Origin: Bacteroidota bacterium
Lineage (GTDB): Bacteria; Bacteroidota; Bacteroidia; Bacteroidales; F082
Direction of reading: 5' to 3'
Length of the DNA stretch: 35,150 bases
Assembly (NCBI GenBank): GCA_024280235.1
Contig: JAJRQN010000209.1
Location: 1 to 35,150, forward strand
Position numbers and translations under genes: made by a program. Positions within the stretch are counted from its first letter, which is position 1; each line of letters begins with the position of its first letter. The notes beneath the pieces were generated by a model. That model was not told the origin of the DNA, did no database searches, and saw only the letters and a program-made list of their open reading frames with translations. Positions 8,720 through 17,757 of the stretch are shown here, piece after piece.

Positions 8720-9637
8720 CTATGTATATTTCATTCTTTTAGTTCTATAAAAAAAAGAAACCACTCGTGAGAAAGAATAGACATAAAATAAAAAGAAAAT
8801 TTGTAATGGGTATTTAATTTCCTTTGTTTGAAAATAAACAAAAAATAAGAAAACTATTCCCGGAAAAATGAATAAAGCAACTGATAACAGTGGGTTAGTT
8901 AACAAGAGCAAAGGGAGAAAAGTGAAGTATAAAGGCATAAAAATACTCTTCCACTCTTTTTTTTCAACTTTAAAATTTAAAAGTTTATATAAATTACCCT
9001 GACCTCTCCAAACCTCTTTTTTGAAAAAATTAATAATGCTATCAGCCTCACCATAATGATAAACAATAACGTCATCGCTCGATAAAATTTTAAATTTTTT
9101 GGAAACTCTATAACAAAAATCAACATCTTCTCCAGTTTCTAAATTCTCATCAAAACCATTAACTTCATCAAAAACGTCTCTTCTAACGATTAAGTTCATG
9201 GAATTCAACCAAGAAACGAATTTAGTTCCTCGATGTCTCGATCTAAAATAATTCCAAGACTTCTGCACCCATGTCGCATTATCTGGAACGGTAGCCGTAC
9301 AACCAACAATTCCAACTCCTGCTATAGAAAACTTTTCAATAGCATTTACTAACCACATTTCATTAGCCTCACAATCTGCATCAATAAATGCCAAATAATC
9401 ACTGTTTGAAGAAAATGCACCCAAATTTCTCAAACCGGAAACTCTTAGATGTGGAGCTAATTCTATTGTCGCATTATATTCTTTACAAATTTCTAGAGTA
9501 GAATCATTTGATCCATTATCAACAACAATTATATCTAAACTAATACCTGCTGTGCATAAGCCCTTTAATGACTGTAAACATCTTCCAATATTTTTCTCTT
9601 CGTTTTTAACAGGTATAATTACAGCAACTTTATGCAT
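8720..9637 (-). CDS. Family 2 glycosyltransferase
   Basis: This GT-A glycosyltransferase starts VAVIIPVKNEEKNI, followed by VVDNGSNDST (nucleotide binding) and LAFIDADCEAN, which contains the DxD metal-binding motif. GEDVDFCYRV is the acceptor-side ED motif. Two C-terminal hydrophobic segments suggest membrane association. I start it at ATG 9637, because the upstream 11 in-frame residues from 9670 are not part of the fold. It is a paralogue of the GT2 at 31645-32585: both contain SGLRN(L/F)GA, NATWVQK(S/A)W and a WRG(Q/K) motif. The gene lies directly before murB/murA on the same strand. Donor and acceptor sugars are unknown. Confidence 0.85.
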   Translation of the reverse strand: MHKVAVIIPVKNEEKNIGRCLQSLKGLCTAGISLDIIVVDNGSNDSTLEICKEYNATIELAPHLRVSGLRNLGAFSSNSDYLAFIDADCEANEMWLVNAIEKFSIAGVGIVGCTATVPDNATWVQKSWNYFRSRHRGTKFVSWLNSMNLIVRRDVFDEVNGFDENLETGEDVDFCYRVSKKFKILSSDDVIVYHYGEADSIINFFKKEVWRGQGNLYKLLNFKVEKKEWKSIFMPLYFTFLPLLLLTNPLLSVALFIFPGIVFLFFVYFQTKEIKYPLQIFFLFYVYSFSRVVSFFYRTKRMKYT

Positions 9638-9696
9638 AATCGGATCCAATCTCACGCAAAATGCGTACAACCAAAGCTGATAGCTCTATCTGTAAA

Positions 9697-10617
9697 CTAT
9701 TTATTCCTTAAAACTTGCACTTCTGGCTTTAACTCAACATTATAATTTTTCAAAACCTGCTCCTGAATATGATTGATAAGCCACAACACATCAGATGCTT
9801 TTGCACAGCCCATATTCAGAATAAAACCCGCGTGTTTCTCAGAGATCACAGCATCACCACGCATCTTCCCTTTTAACCCAAGCTCTTCAACCATCGCTCC
9901 GACAAAATGACCTGAGGGTCTTTTGAACACGCTGCCACAAGAAGGAAAGGCAAGTGGCTGCTTGGCCGCCCTCTCTCTAAGTTGCCGCAACCGTTCGTCC
10001 ATCAACTGATCGACAGCCGTTTTTTCCAAATCAAAATGACAACCCAGTATTATTTTATCCTGTAACTGGGGAACAGATCGATAATTGAAATCAATCGCCC
10101 CTTTATGCAGCGTTTGTGTTTCTAAAGTCGTTTTATCAAGACACAAAACATCTGTAACTGAGTGACCAATTTCGCCCTGCTTTGTCCCGGCATTCATCCT
10201 GAGAGCACCGCCAACAGTGCCGGGTACACCAGCAAGCCCACCCAATCCAGCTAGACCATTTTTTTCACAAAAAAGGACAAGATCTTTCAGGGCAACACCC
10301 GCTCCGGCATTGACCTGTGTTTCCCCGTTGTATGTTAAGTCACAATAGAGGTTTTCAAGGTTAATAATGACTCCACTGTAACCATCATCTGCCGCCAGAA
10401 TATTTGCGCCACCACCAAGGAGAAAATAATCGACATTGAAGCGTGAGCATTCGTGAAGCAAAGCAACAAGAGTTTCTGGCTCGCGCGGGGTAACAAAATA
10501 GTCAGCAGTTCCGCCAATACGATATGTTGTATGATGCCTGACAGGTTCATCCAATAAATAGGATCCAGAAAGGTTATTAACCAAATAATTAGAAAATTCT
10601 TTGCCGGCAATACTCAC
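9697..10617 (-). CDS. murB: UDP-N-acetylenolpyruvoylglucosamine reductase (MurB)
   Basis: This FAD-dependent reductase converts UDP-GlcNAc-enolpyruvate to UDP-MurNAc with NADPH. The FAD-binding signature LLGGGANIL is at 66-74 and GGLAGVPGTVGGAL follows at about 126-139. The catalytic set looks intact: Arg180 (FNYRS), Ser229 in PSCGSVFKRP, and Glu299 in ELKPEV. Length (306) fits the short bacterial MurB type. The start is GTG at 10617, with GGAG eight bases upstream. It is placed beside murA inside a polysaccharide locus rather than in the cell-division cluster, so it is likely a second copy supplying UDP-MurNAc, or a lactyl-ether sugar, to the exopolymer. That role is inferred; it could also be the only copy. 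Confidence 0.92.
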   Translation of the reverse strand: MSIAGKEFSNYLVNNLSGSYLLDEPVRHHTTYRIGGTADYFVTPREPETLVALLHECSRFNVDYFLLGGGANILAADDGYSGVIINLENLYCDLTYNGETQVNAGAGVALKDLVLFCEKNGLAGLGGLAGVPGTVGGALRMNAGTKQGEIGHSVTDVLCLDKTTLETQTLHKGAIDFNYRSVPQLQDKIILGCHFDLEKTAVDQLMDERLRQLRERAAKQPLAFPSCGSVFKRPSGHFVGAMVEELGLKGKMRGDAVISEKHAGFILNMGCAKASDVLWLINHIQEQVLKNYNVELKPEVQVLRNK

Positions 10618-10716
10618 AAACTTGTCTCCAATAGAATGTAGCTAAAAAACCTCTGCTTGTTTTTCTGAACCCAGCTATCATAACGACTACGATCAACAAG
10701 AGTACTTTAATAAAAA

Positions 10717-11997
10717 TTAAATTCGCGATTCACAACTGACCTCACCTGACAGTGCACTTATCTTTTCCACAAAACCATTATAGCCACGCTCAACCTGCCA
10801 AGCATCCCTGATTATAGTTTCACCATCGGCAACCAGCCCAGCTAGAACCAAGGCTATCCCGGCCCGCAGATCCAAAGCATTAACTTCACTGCCGAGAAGT
10901 TTTTTCCCACCATTAATTTTCAGTATATTACTGTCAACAGCAAAATCAGCGCCCATACGATTAAACTCTTCTGCGTAGCCATAACGACCAGCAAAGCGCA
11001 AATCGACAATACGTGATTGGCCTTTAGCACAAGCACCATAAACGGCAAAAAGCGGTTGCATATCGGAATTTATGCCGGGATAAGGCCCCGTACTTATTTC
11101 TATCGGGTAGCAACGCCCCCCTCTGACAATCAGGCTATTATCACCCCTAAAAAATTTAGCTCCACTCTCTCTGAAGTGAATAAGGGGAACCTCAAGATCT
11201 GTCCAGGGGAAATTTACGATTTCAACATCACCCTTGGTGACAACTGCACCAACCAACCAGGAAATTGCCTCCATATTATCAGGAAGAACCCGATAGCGGG
11301 TGCCAGAAAGGCCTTCTTGACCAACAATTTCAATATGTTCCTGCCCATAAATAGTAATTTTGGCTCCCATGCTTCGCAAAAACTTGACTAGATCGATAGT
11401 CTCCGGGCGAACATGAGGATTCCAAACTCGGGTGACTCCCTTGGCCAGACAACCACACATAATTGCATTGTGTGTGGCGCCAGTAGATCGCAGCGGAAGA
11501 TAGATATCCGCCCCAACCAATCCGTGTGGTGCTTTGGCACATAAAAAACCGTCCTCTTCCCAAACTTCGGCACCAAGTTTTTTCAACAACATCTCGTGGA
11601 TGTCAAATTTTCGTTCACCAAGCTGGCATCCCCCAGGAAGTGGGACCGCTCCCTCACCCGTTCGAATTAACTGTGCCCCAAGGATCAACAGGGTATTCCG
11701 AATTGAACGACCAGACCAATCAAGCCGTGTGGGCAGCACTGACTGCTCCTCTACGGTAAGACTGTCAGCCTCAACTGTACAAGTTTTCCCCAGTGCATTT
11801 AGCATTTCAGTATGTACTTGAGCATCTAAAAGTTCTGCGGGATAGTTGTCTATCACAATCTTTTCTGAAGTCAGCAATGTGGCGGTCTGTAGATACAGGA
11901 CACTATTTTTTGCACCACTGACAGTAACCTCACCTTCCAGCCGAGAGGGCTTGACCCGGTATACAACATCCTGCCTATTCTCTTGTACAACTTCCAT
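10717..11997 (-). CDS. murA: UDP-N-acetylglucosamine 1-carboxyvinyltransferase paralogue (MurA-like)
   Basis: This EPSP-synthase-fold enzyme transfers enolpyruvate from PEP to UDP-GlcNAc. Residues seen: Lys30-Asn31 in VSGAKNS, Cys124 in PLPGGCQLGER (the fosfomycin-reactive cysteine), the Asp of YPGINSDMQP, and Arg in DLRAGIALVLAGL near the end. The protein is divergent from housekeeping MurA: TGATHNAIMC stands where VGATENI-type sequence is usual, and GERKFD replaces GxRPVD. Length is 426, close to normal. GGGAG seven bases before ATG 11997 fixes the start. With murB 99 bases downstream it forms a two-step UDP-MurNAc route within the locus. An IS3-type element lies just upstream and may separate it from its original promoter. 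Confidence 0.9.
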   Translation of the reverse strand: MEVVQENRQDVVYRVKPSRLEGEVTVSGAKNSVLYLQTATLLTSEKIVIDNYPAELLDAQVHTEMLNALGKTCTVEADSLTVEEQSVLPTRLDWSGRSIRNTLLILGAQLIRTGEGAVPLPGGCQLGERKFDIHEMLLKKLGAEVWEEDGFLCAKAPHGLVGADIYLPLRSTGATHNAIMCGCLAKGVTRVWNPHVRPETIDLVKFLRSMGAKITIYGQEHIEIVGQEGLSGTRYRVLPDNMEAISWLVGAVVTKGDVEIVNFPWTDLEVPLIHFRESGAKFFRGDNSLIVRGGRCYPIEISTGPYPGINSDMQPLFAVYGACAKGQSRIVDLRFAGRYGYAEEFNRMGADFAVDSNILKINGGKKLLGSEVNALDLRAGIALVLAGLVADGETIIRDAWQVERGYNGFVEKISALSGEVSCESRI

Positions 11998-12048
11998 AGA
12001 AATTCTCCCAACTCAGTAAAAAATGTAAAAAGGGGTTCTACCCCGTTT

Positions 12049-12858
12049 CTACGGGCGGCTTGAAAACGCCTGATCCATATCACGCCTAGCAATCCTTTTC
12101 CTCATTCGTGGATTGTGGAAGCGTTCAATATAGTTAAATAGATCAGCTTTGGCTGCATCCATTGTCGGATATTTCATTCGATTTGTGCGTTCTCGCTTGA
12201 GTACGCCAAAGAACCCCTCACAGGCTGCATTATCTCCACAGTGACCAACGGCATTCATAGAGCAAATCAACGGGTTCTGCTTCAAATAGCGTTGGTAGTC
12301 AGTGCTACGAAATTGACTGCCTCGGTCTGAATGCAAAATCACATCGCAACTCTCTTGCCGTTGCCACACCGCCATCTCTACAGCACGGACCACCATTTGC
12401 CGATCTTGTCTGTGGTGCATTGACCAGCTAATAACCAGTTTACTGAATAGATCGAGCACAACACAAAGATACAACTTGCCTTCGCCCGTATTCAACTCTG
12501 TGATGTCAGTGACCCACTTCTGTTCTGGTTCAAACGCCGTAAAGTTTCGTTGCAAATGGTTCTGAACATCGGCTGGGAGCAAGACCGGGGGACAAACTCG
12601 CCCTCTCTTTTTCTTGCGCGGCCAGCCTTGAAGGCCTACCGAAGCCATTAAGCGAGCAATGCGATTTTTGCTGGCTGTCTCACCCTCATCGCTTAAGTCC
12701 TCGCGCATACGAGGGACTCCGATGGCTCCGTTACTATCCTCATGGATCTCGCGAATACGCTTTAACAGGCGTTCATTATCAATTTGTCGTAAACTGGGCG
12801 ACCTCTTTTCCCAATCGCAATAACCACTTGAGGAAACATTCAGACAGCGACACATCAA
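12049..12858 (-). CDS. IS3-family transposase OrfB (DDE integrase domain)
   Basis: The product carries an HTH_21-like N-terminus and an rve integrase core with a complete DD(35)E triad: Asp118 (WVTDITELN), Asp178 (LHSDRGSQF) and Glu214 ([14 protein letters not shown]). The last two are exactly 35 residues apart, as in IS3 elements. The frame stays open upstream of the ATG at 12858 as far as the slippery heptamer in orfA, consistent with synthesis as an OrfAB fusion by -1 frameshifting. The C-terminus (RNPRMRKR-type, here [14 protein letters not shown]) is intact. Confidence 0.92.
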   Translation of the reverse strand: MMCRCLNVSSSGYCDWEKRSPSLRQIDNERLLKRIREIHEDSNGAIGVPRMREDLSDEGETASKNRIARLMASVGLQGWPRKKKRGRVCPPVLLPADVQNHLQRNFTAFEPEQKWVTDITELNTGEGKLYLCVVLDLFSKLVISWSMHHRQDRQMVVRAVEMAVWQRQESCDVILHSDRGSQFRSTDYQRYLKQNPLICSMNAVGHCGDNAACEGFFGVLKRERTNRMKYPTMDAAKADLFNYIERFHNPRMRKRIARRDMDQAFSSRP

Positions 12859-12902
12859 ACAAGCAGGAAACTCATTGCGACCACGTTGAACCGCCTGATA
12901 TT

Positions 12903-13190
12903 TCAGGACGATTCCCTGGCAAAGAACGTCGCCGCTTCGCGTAAAAAATCCCGTTCTTTTCTAATACGAGCGAGTTCTCGCTTGAGGGCAGCAACCTCTT
13001 CATCTCTCGGTTTTCCTGAGCCTCCGAAGGCATGACGACCCTCTGTATCGGCTACACGCTTCCAGCGTGAAAGCAAATTGGCATTGATACCGATCTCTCT
13101 TGCAACCTGAGCGCAGCTTACACCGGGCTGGCAGGCCTGCTCAATCGCCCCGCGTTTAAATTCAGAACTGAACTTTCTGCTCTTCTACAT
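12903..13190 (-). pseudogene. IS3-family OrfA with amber codon immediately after the start
   Basis: An ATG at 13190 has an ideal AGGAG ribosome binding site, but the next codon is TAG (13187-13185). After it the frame is open for 93 residues: KSRKFSSEFKRGAIEQ, a helix-turn-helix (VAREIGINANLLSRWKR) and a leucine-zipper-like segment ([19 protein letters not shown]), as expected for OrfA. No other good start with a ribosome binding site is seen before the HTH. Either the element is inactivated, the stop is suppressed, or translation begins weakly downstream. Confidence 0.8.
12942..12948 (-). other. Candidate -1 frameshift site (T TTT TTA) in IS3 orfA
   Basis: The orfA codons GAT TTT TTA contain a canonical -1 slippery heptamer, T TTT TTA. 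From there the -1 frame is open without a stop through to orfB (…[13 protein letters not shown]… before the ATG of orfB). Most IS3 elements use an A-rich heptamer, so this T-rich version is a small variation. No stimulatory pseudoknot was modelled. Confidence 0.6.
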
Positions 13191-13257
13191 AAACACTCCT
13201 TTGCGCCACTATAGGCTTTTTTGAAGTGTCCGTAAATTCGGGGTAAACCCAAGTTAG

Positions 13258-15096
13258 CTATACATCAATAAAATTCTGATGCCATAATTCCAAAGAGATA
13301 AGGCGCCAGATATCTTCGCGACCAACATTGCCAGCTAAAACACCTTGCCACGTATTTTCAATGGATTCGGGTTTCAAAATACCCCTATCCTTGAAAGCCA
13401 CAATTAAACTTTCCACTTGGATACGAAGCTCATTTCTAAACCACTTGTCGACAGGTAAAGTAAATCCTGCCTTGGGACGATAGGCAATATCCTTTCCTAA
13501 CTGACCGGCTAGATAACCCCTAAGGGGTGATTTAGTCTGCATACCTGAAAAAAGCACCTCTGGCGGCAAAGAAACTGCGTACTCTACAAATTTATGGTCT
13601 AAAAAGGGGACCCGATTTTCCAGGCCAACTGCCATGCACATACGATCGTAAATATGCAAAATTCGATAAAGATAGGTTTTCAGATCCAGCCACATAGTTT
13701 GTCGGATAGTTGATACTCCACTTTGCTCAGGCAGCAATTTCGCGACAGCGGCAAGAGGATTATACCCTTCCAAATCTTTCACCATGTTTAGTGTCAAAGA
13801 GCTACTCGAAAGATGTCTACTGGGGGCATGCCGCTGGGCAAATATCTGTAGCGCTGTTTCCTGATGAGGCAGAAAACATTCTCCTCGAGCTCGTGCAGCT
13901 ATTCCGCCCCACTGCTTCCAAGAACCATACCTAGCCATGCGCTTCAATAAAGGCAAGGAGCGGTAATATTGAACCCAGTAGTGGTAGTATCCCCCTAGAA
14001 TCTCATCAGCCCCTTCGCCAGACAGCAGAACTTTTACATCTTCCCGTGCACGTTTTGCGACATAATAACCGTGAATTGCCGTACTCCCACCACCCGGTTC
14101 ATCAAGAAACCAAAGACATTTCTTCATGAAATCTCCAAATTCCTCCGCAGATTGGATTACCTCATGATGTTCTGTTCCACAGCGACGGGAAACAATACGG
14201 CTGAAGTGTAAATCACCACCTACTTCATCCGCAGTACCACAAGTATAAGTTTGCAACTTACCTGGATACAGTTCAGAGGCCATTTTTACAATGACCGATG
14301 TATCAAGCCCCCCACTCAAAAAAGCACCTACAGGTACATCACTTACCAAATGGTGATCAATTGAATCTCGGAATTCAACTTCAAATCGATTTTCAATTGA
14401 ATTCTCGTTATGATTCAGTCCAGCCAGATCAGGCATCCAATATTGATTAATCTCCACCCTCCCATTTTTCCAAACCAGATTGTGACCAGGCTGCAGGGCA
14501 TATATGCCCTGGAAGAAAGTTGTTTCACCAATGTTGAACTTGAAGGAAAGATATTCATGCAAAGCGCGGGGTTCTAAGTGGGCGTTAACAAGTCCAGTGG
14601 CCAATATCGCTTTTATTTCTGAAGCAAAAACTAAACCACCGTCTTCCAGTATGGCATAATAGAGTGGTTTAATACCTATCCGATCTCTACACAAAACTAG
14701 GGTCTTTTTACGAGAATCCCAAATAGCAGCAGCATACATACCTCGCAAATCACGTAGTCGGTCTATTCCATCCTGGTAAAGATGTAGTACCACTTCACTG
14801 TCCGATTTACTTCTGAAATGGTGTCCTTTAGCTTCCAACTGTTGAGTCAGGTTACGGTAATTATAAATCTCGCCATTGCAAACCAACGCAATGTCACGAA
14901 CTTCACTGAAAAGTGGTTGCCCTCCAGTTTCAAGATCAATGATCGAGAGGCGCTGATGAATCAGCGCACAGTTATCATCGTGAAATTCGCCAGAACCATC
15001 CGGTCCCCGATGAAGAATTGCGGCTCCAGCCTTTTCAGCCAGAATCTGGAGCTGAGGATCAGGCTGTGGCCGACAGATACCTGCAATTCCACACAT
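13258..15096 (-). CDS. asnB: Asparagine synthase-type glutamine amidotransferase (AsnB-like)
   Basis: This two-domain enzyme has an N-terminal Ntn glutaminase and a C-terminal ATP-pyrophosphatase synthetase. The start must be ATG 15096, giving MCGIAGIC with the catalytic Cys2; the frame is open further to 15135. Other glutaminase motifs are HRGPDGSG, HQRLSIIDL and NGEIYNY. The synthetase P-loop reads LSGGLDTS (more often SGGVDSS), followed by SGEGADEILGGYYHYW. Length from this start is 612 residues. In polysaccharide loci these proteins amidate uronic acids or other carboxyl groups rather than make asparagine; that assignment here is inference. A second, distinct copy lies at 27337-29208. Confidence 0.9.
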   Translation of the reverse strand: MCGIAGICRPQPDPQLQILAEKAGAAILHRGPDGSGEFHDDNCALIHQRLSIIDLETGGQPLFSEVRDIALVCNGEIYNYRNLTQQLEAKGHHFRSKSDSEVVLHLYQDGIDRLRDLRGMYAAAIWDSRKKTLVLCRDRIGIKPLYYAILEDGGLVFASEIKAILATGLVNAHLEPRALHEYLSFKFNIGETTFFQGIYALQPGHNLVWKNGRVEINQYWMPDLAGLNHNENSIENRFEVEFRDSIDHHLVSDVPVGAFLSGGLDTSVIVKMASELYPGKLQTYTCGTADEVGGDLHFSRIVSRRCGTEHHEVIQSAEEFGDFMKKCLWFLDEPGGGSTAIHGYYVAKRAREDVKVLLSGEGADEILGGYYHYWVQYYRSLPLLKRMARYGSWKQWGGIAARARGECFLPHQETALQIFAQRHAPSRHLSSSSLTLNMVKDLEGYNPLAAVAKLLPEQSGVSTIRQTMWLDLKTYLYRILHIYDRMCMAVGLENRVPFLDHKFVEYAVSLPPEVLFSGMQTKSPLRGYLAGQLGKDIAYRPKAGFTLPVDKWFRNELRIQVESLIVAFKDRGILKPESIENTWQGVLAGNVGREDIWRLISLELWHQNFIDV

Positions 15097-15259
15097 ATAT
15101 GATATACCTTTCTCAGAAGCAATAAAGTGATTCAACTGAACCTATCTTGATGACTAAACAAAAGTCACCTTTTGAAAAACAGTATTAACCAAAAACATTA
15201 CTTCATAATCAGTTAAAGTGTTGCTACAGCAAAGATAAGTTGAAACATTCACTTGGTGG

Positions 15260-16549
15260 CTAGGTCAAACTTTTCTCATTTTCTCTATTCTGGGCTTTGT
15301 ATGTATTAAGAAACAAACCTGGTACTATTAGATACCAATAAAAATTTTCATGGATCGGGTACGAATGAAACATTGCACCAACCAAAAATGCCAACATGCC
15401 TGCTTGTAATCCCGTTAACAGGATAAGATATTGTGAGTATTCAGTATCTACCTTCCAGTATTTTTTTAACTTATGGATATCCAAAAAATAAAAACAAATA
15501 GCCCCTAGTAATGCCAGTATCCCAAAAACTCCCGTTTCTGCTGCAGCCAACAATAACGTATTATGAGCGTCTGCTAGCCGATGAAATCCATAGGTCAATC
15601 CCAATCGATCGGCATAACTTTTTGTCAAATATTGAAAATTCTGCTGACCAACACCAACCCAAGGATGATCTTTAAAAATCTCTATTCCAGCCTTCCAGAT
15701 AACTAACCGATCAGCACCCCGATCCTCTCCAGATTGAGTTTGTTCTATTCTTTCCGAATAGCCTTTAGTCGATTCTATTGATTTTATTGCTAATGGGGTC
15801 GCCAATAACGCTATTATTAAAAAAATGATTTTTACTTTACTTGGGACATACAAAAAGAACCAGGAAAGACCAATAGTTAAACCTAGCAAGGCAGCACGAG
15901 ATTGCGTAAAAACAACATCTGCACATAAAATAAGAAAAAGAGAGAGCACTAACCCTTTGTGCCATTTTTTTATAACAATAAAAAAATATGCTAAAATTAA
16001 CGGTGCAAATTGGGCAAAAAGAACGCCGATTGAGTTCGATTCGTTATAGTTACCTCCTGCAACCTCTTCTAACCGAGGGTTCCCCAAGAAGTGTTGTTCG
16101 AACCCCCAAATTGCAACAAAGGTAACCCCTAGAGCCGTTAACAATAGAAAGTATTTAATCTTTCTGTCATCCGTCAATAATTTAGTCATCAAATAACAGA
16201 ACAAAACAATTTTCACAAAATTTGTTGCATACCCCCAGCTAATATCAACACTATATACAGCAAAAGGAGTAGAAATGAGCTGGCATACAGCAAATATAAT
16301 TAAACATGGAAGAACATAAGAATAGTTCTTCAATTTGATCAAATTATTTTTATTTAGAACGTAACCAATAAGAACAGACAAAGAAAGAAGTAAAAATAAC
16401 CGAAAGGGGGCCAGTTGATTATATGTCAACCTCTCAGGTCTAATAAAAGTCATTATGCTAAAAGCAAGCAACCCAACATGGGGGCGCCTTAGTGAAGTCA
16501 AAATTAAATAACCAATAGGAACTAAATATAATAACGCTCTAGCTCCCAC
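15260..16549 (-). CDS. O-antigen ligase / polymerase-like membrane protein (Wzy_C domain)
   Basis: This 429-residue protein has about ten to twelve membrane segments and the Wzy_C signature: QSRAALLGLTIGL, a periplasmic loop with VGVGQQNFQYL, and RLADAHNTLLLAAAETG. The early LRRPHVGLLAFSIMTFIRPERLTY stretch resembles the O-glycosylation ligase family linked to exosortase A systems (TIGR03097-like); this is from memory. It would polymerise or ligate lipid-linked repeat units on the periplasmic side. The start is GTG 16549, with no Shine-Dalgarno seen; an in-frame stop not far upstream limits any extension. Together with the Wzx at 19020 it completes a Wzx/Wzy-type assembly step. Confidence 0.85.
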   Translation of the reverse strand: MGARALLYLVPIGYLILTSLRRPHVGLLAFSIMTFIRPERLTYNQLAPFRLFLLLSLSVLIGYVLNKNNLIKLKNYSYVLPCLIIFAVCQLISTPFAVYSVDISWGYATNFVKIVLFCYLMTKLLTDDRKIKYFLLLTALGVTFVAIWGFEQHFLGNPRLEEVAGGNYNESNSIGVLFAQFAPLILAYFFIVIKKWHKGLVLSLFLILCADVVFTQSRAALLGLTIGLSWFFLYVPSKVKIIFLIIALLATPLAIKSIESTKGYSERIEQTQSGEDRGADRLVIWKAGIEIFKDHPWVGVGQQNFQYLTKSYADRLGLTYGFHRLADAHNTLLLAAAETGVFGILALLGAICFYFLDIHKLKKYWKVDTEYSQYLILLTGLQAGMLAFLVGAMFHSYPIHENFYWYLIVPGLFLNTYKAQNRENEKSLT

Positions 16550-16641
16550 TATAATATCCGACCTAGATAATATTTACGATTATAAGTAGCCAAGAACGTT
16601 CATCCTCTTCAATATTTAATGCGAGGCATCAAATTTCAAAA

Positions 16642-17754
16642 TTAAATACTTAAAAACAACTTGTCGTATGCAATAGCCATCCGCTGAACGGTAAACTGTT
16701 GCGCGACAAGTCTCCGTCCGTCTTTCCCCATCTGCTTACGGAGATCACCATCTTCCATCAACCTTTTAACCGCATCCTGAAGCTGTATAGTATTCCGAGA
16801 GTTAATCAGCAAACCGGTAATATTATTTTTGACAATTTCAGATGTACCTCCAACTTTAGTAGCAATCACAGGAAGACTGCTCCCCATAGCTTCTAGAATT
16901 GTATTAGAGACACCCTCATAAATTGAAGGTTGAACATAAATATCCATAGCACTAAGGCACACAGGAATATCATTCCTACGCCCTGCAAGATGAACCTTTT
17001 GTTTAATTTTTTGTCTCTCAACCTCTTGATTGATTTTTATCATCTCTGGGCCATCGCCAATGATTAATAGATACAATTTTTTATATTTTCGAACTAAAGG
17101 TGCTAATGCTTCAACAAACCAAACCAAATTTTTAACTGGATCCAACCTTGCAACACAGCCCACGACTATTGCACCCTCTTGCGGGTTGAATTCAATAATT
17201 GTTGACCTACCAAGACTAAGGTTGTGTTCATCAAAATTGATACCATTAGGGATAACTTTTATTTTTTCAGCATTAATACGAATAGTGGCGGCATAATCAC
17301 GTCGCATTTCCTCCGAGGGAGTAATAATTAGATCACAGAAACAAGAAAAAACTTTTTGAGCATACAACCTTTTCCAGTTAATTTTAGCGACATCCTCTAT
17401 TGTCTTCCCCCGGAAAGCAAAAATAAATTTGGTCTTATTCATGCACAAAATTTTTGTAGCAATAATTCCTTCAGCATAGGTAGCCCACCCCTGTGCATGT
17501 ACGACATCAACCTTAAATTGTCTGCAAATCTTAGCGATATTGAAAGGAAGTCGAAAGTCATTGCCTTCTCTTTTATTCAAATTAATAATAGTACAATTAA
17601 TATTTTTTATTTCATCTCTAAAAGAATCAGCTGGGCTAAAAGAACAAACGATATGGCTAATATGTTTAGAACTATTGTTAATAAGGTTAACCAGTACTCT
17701 TTCTGCCCCACCAGCAGTAAGGCGATGAACAAGATGTAAAACCGTTATAGGCAA
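16642..17754 (-). CDS. Family 4 glycosyltransferase
   Basis: This GT-B retaining glycosyltransferase starts VLHLVHRLTAGGAERVL, a typical N-terminal glycine-rich loop. The C-terminal domain has VGCVARLDPVKN, LLIIGDGPE and the nucleotide-binding EGVSNTILEAMGSSLPVIAT with the E-x7-E motif. It starts with TTG at 17754; GGAGG seven bases upstream, inside the last codons of the preceding gene, decides this start. The two genes are three bases apart and surely cotranscribed. It adds a sugar to the undecaprenyl-linked oligosaccharide on the cytoplasmic face. Confidence 0.9.
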   Translation of the reverse strand: MPITVLHLVHRLTAGGAERVLVNLINNSSKHISHIVCSFSPADSFRDEIKNINCTIINLNKREGNDFRLPFNIAKICRQFKVDVVHAQGWATYAEGIIATKILCMNKTKFIFAFRGKTIEDVAKINWKRLYAQKVFSCFCDLIITPSEEMRRDYAATIRINAEKIKVIPNGINFDEHNLSLGRSTIIEFNPQEGAIVVGCVARLDPVKNLVWFVEALAPLVRKYKKLYLLIIGDGPEMIKINQEVERQKIKQKVHLAGRRNDIPVCLSAMDIYVQPSIYEGVSNTILEAMGSSLPVIATKVGGTSEIVKNNITGLLINSRNTIQLQDAVKRLMEDGDLRKQMGKDGRRLVAQQFTVQRMAIAYDKLFLSI

Positions 17755-17757
17755 AAT

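Larger units (their letters stand above)
12030..13252 (-). mobile_element. IS3-family insertion sequence between murA and asnB
   Basis: The element holds orfA and orfB on the - strand. Candidate terminal inverted repeats are at about 12034-12056 (TACCCCGTTTCTACGGGC core) and, on the other strand, about 13229-13252 (TACCCCGAATTTACGGACAC core). They share TACCCCG, then T-TACGG after two or three bases. Outer limits are uncertain by about 10 bases and I could not find a target-site duplication. Its reading frames are interrupted as described in the orfA entry, so it may be immobile. It splits the - strand polysaccharide genes and may exert polar effects on murA. Confidence 0.75.

Noticed and set aside
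13258-15135. Asparagine synthase starting at 15135
   Set aside because: The catalytic cysteine must be residue 2 after methionine removal, which requires the start at 15096.
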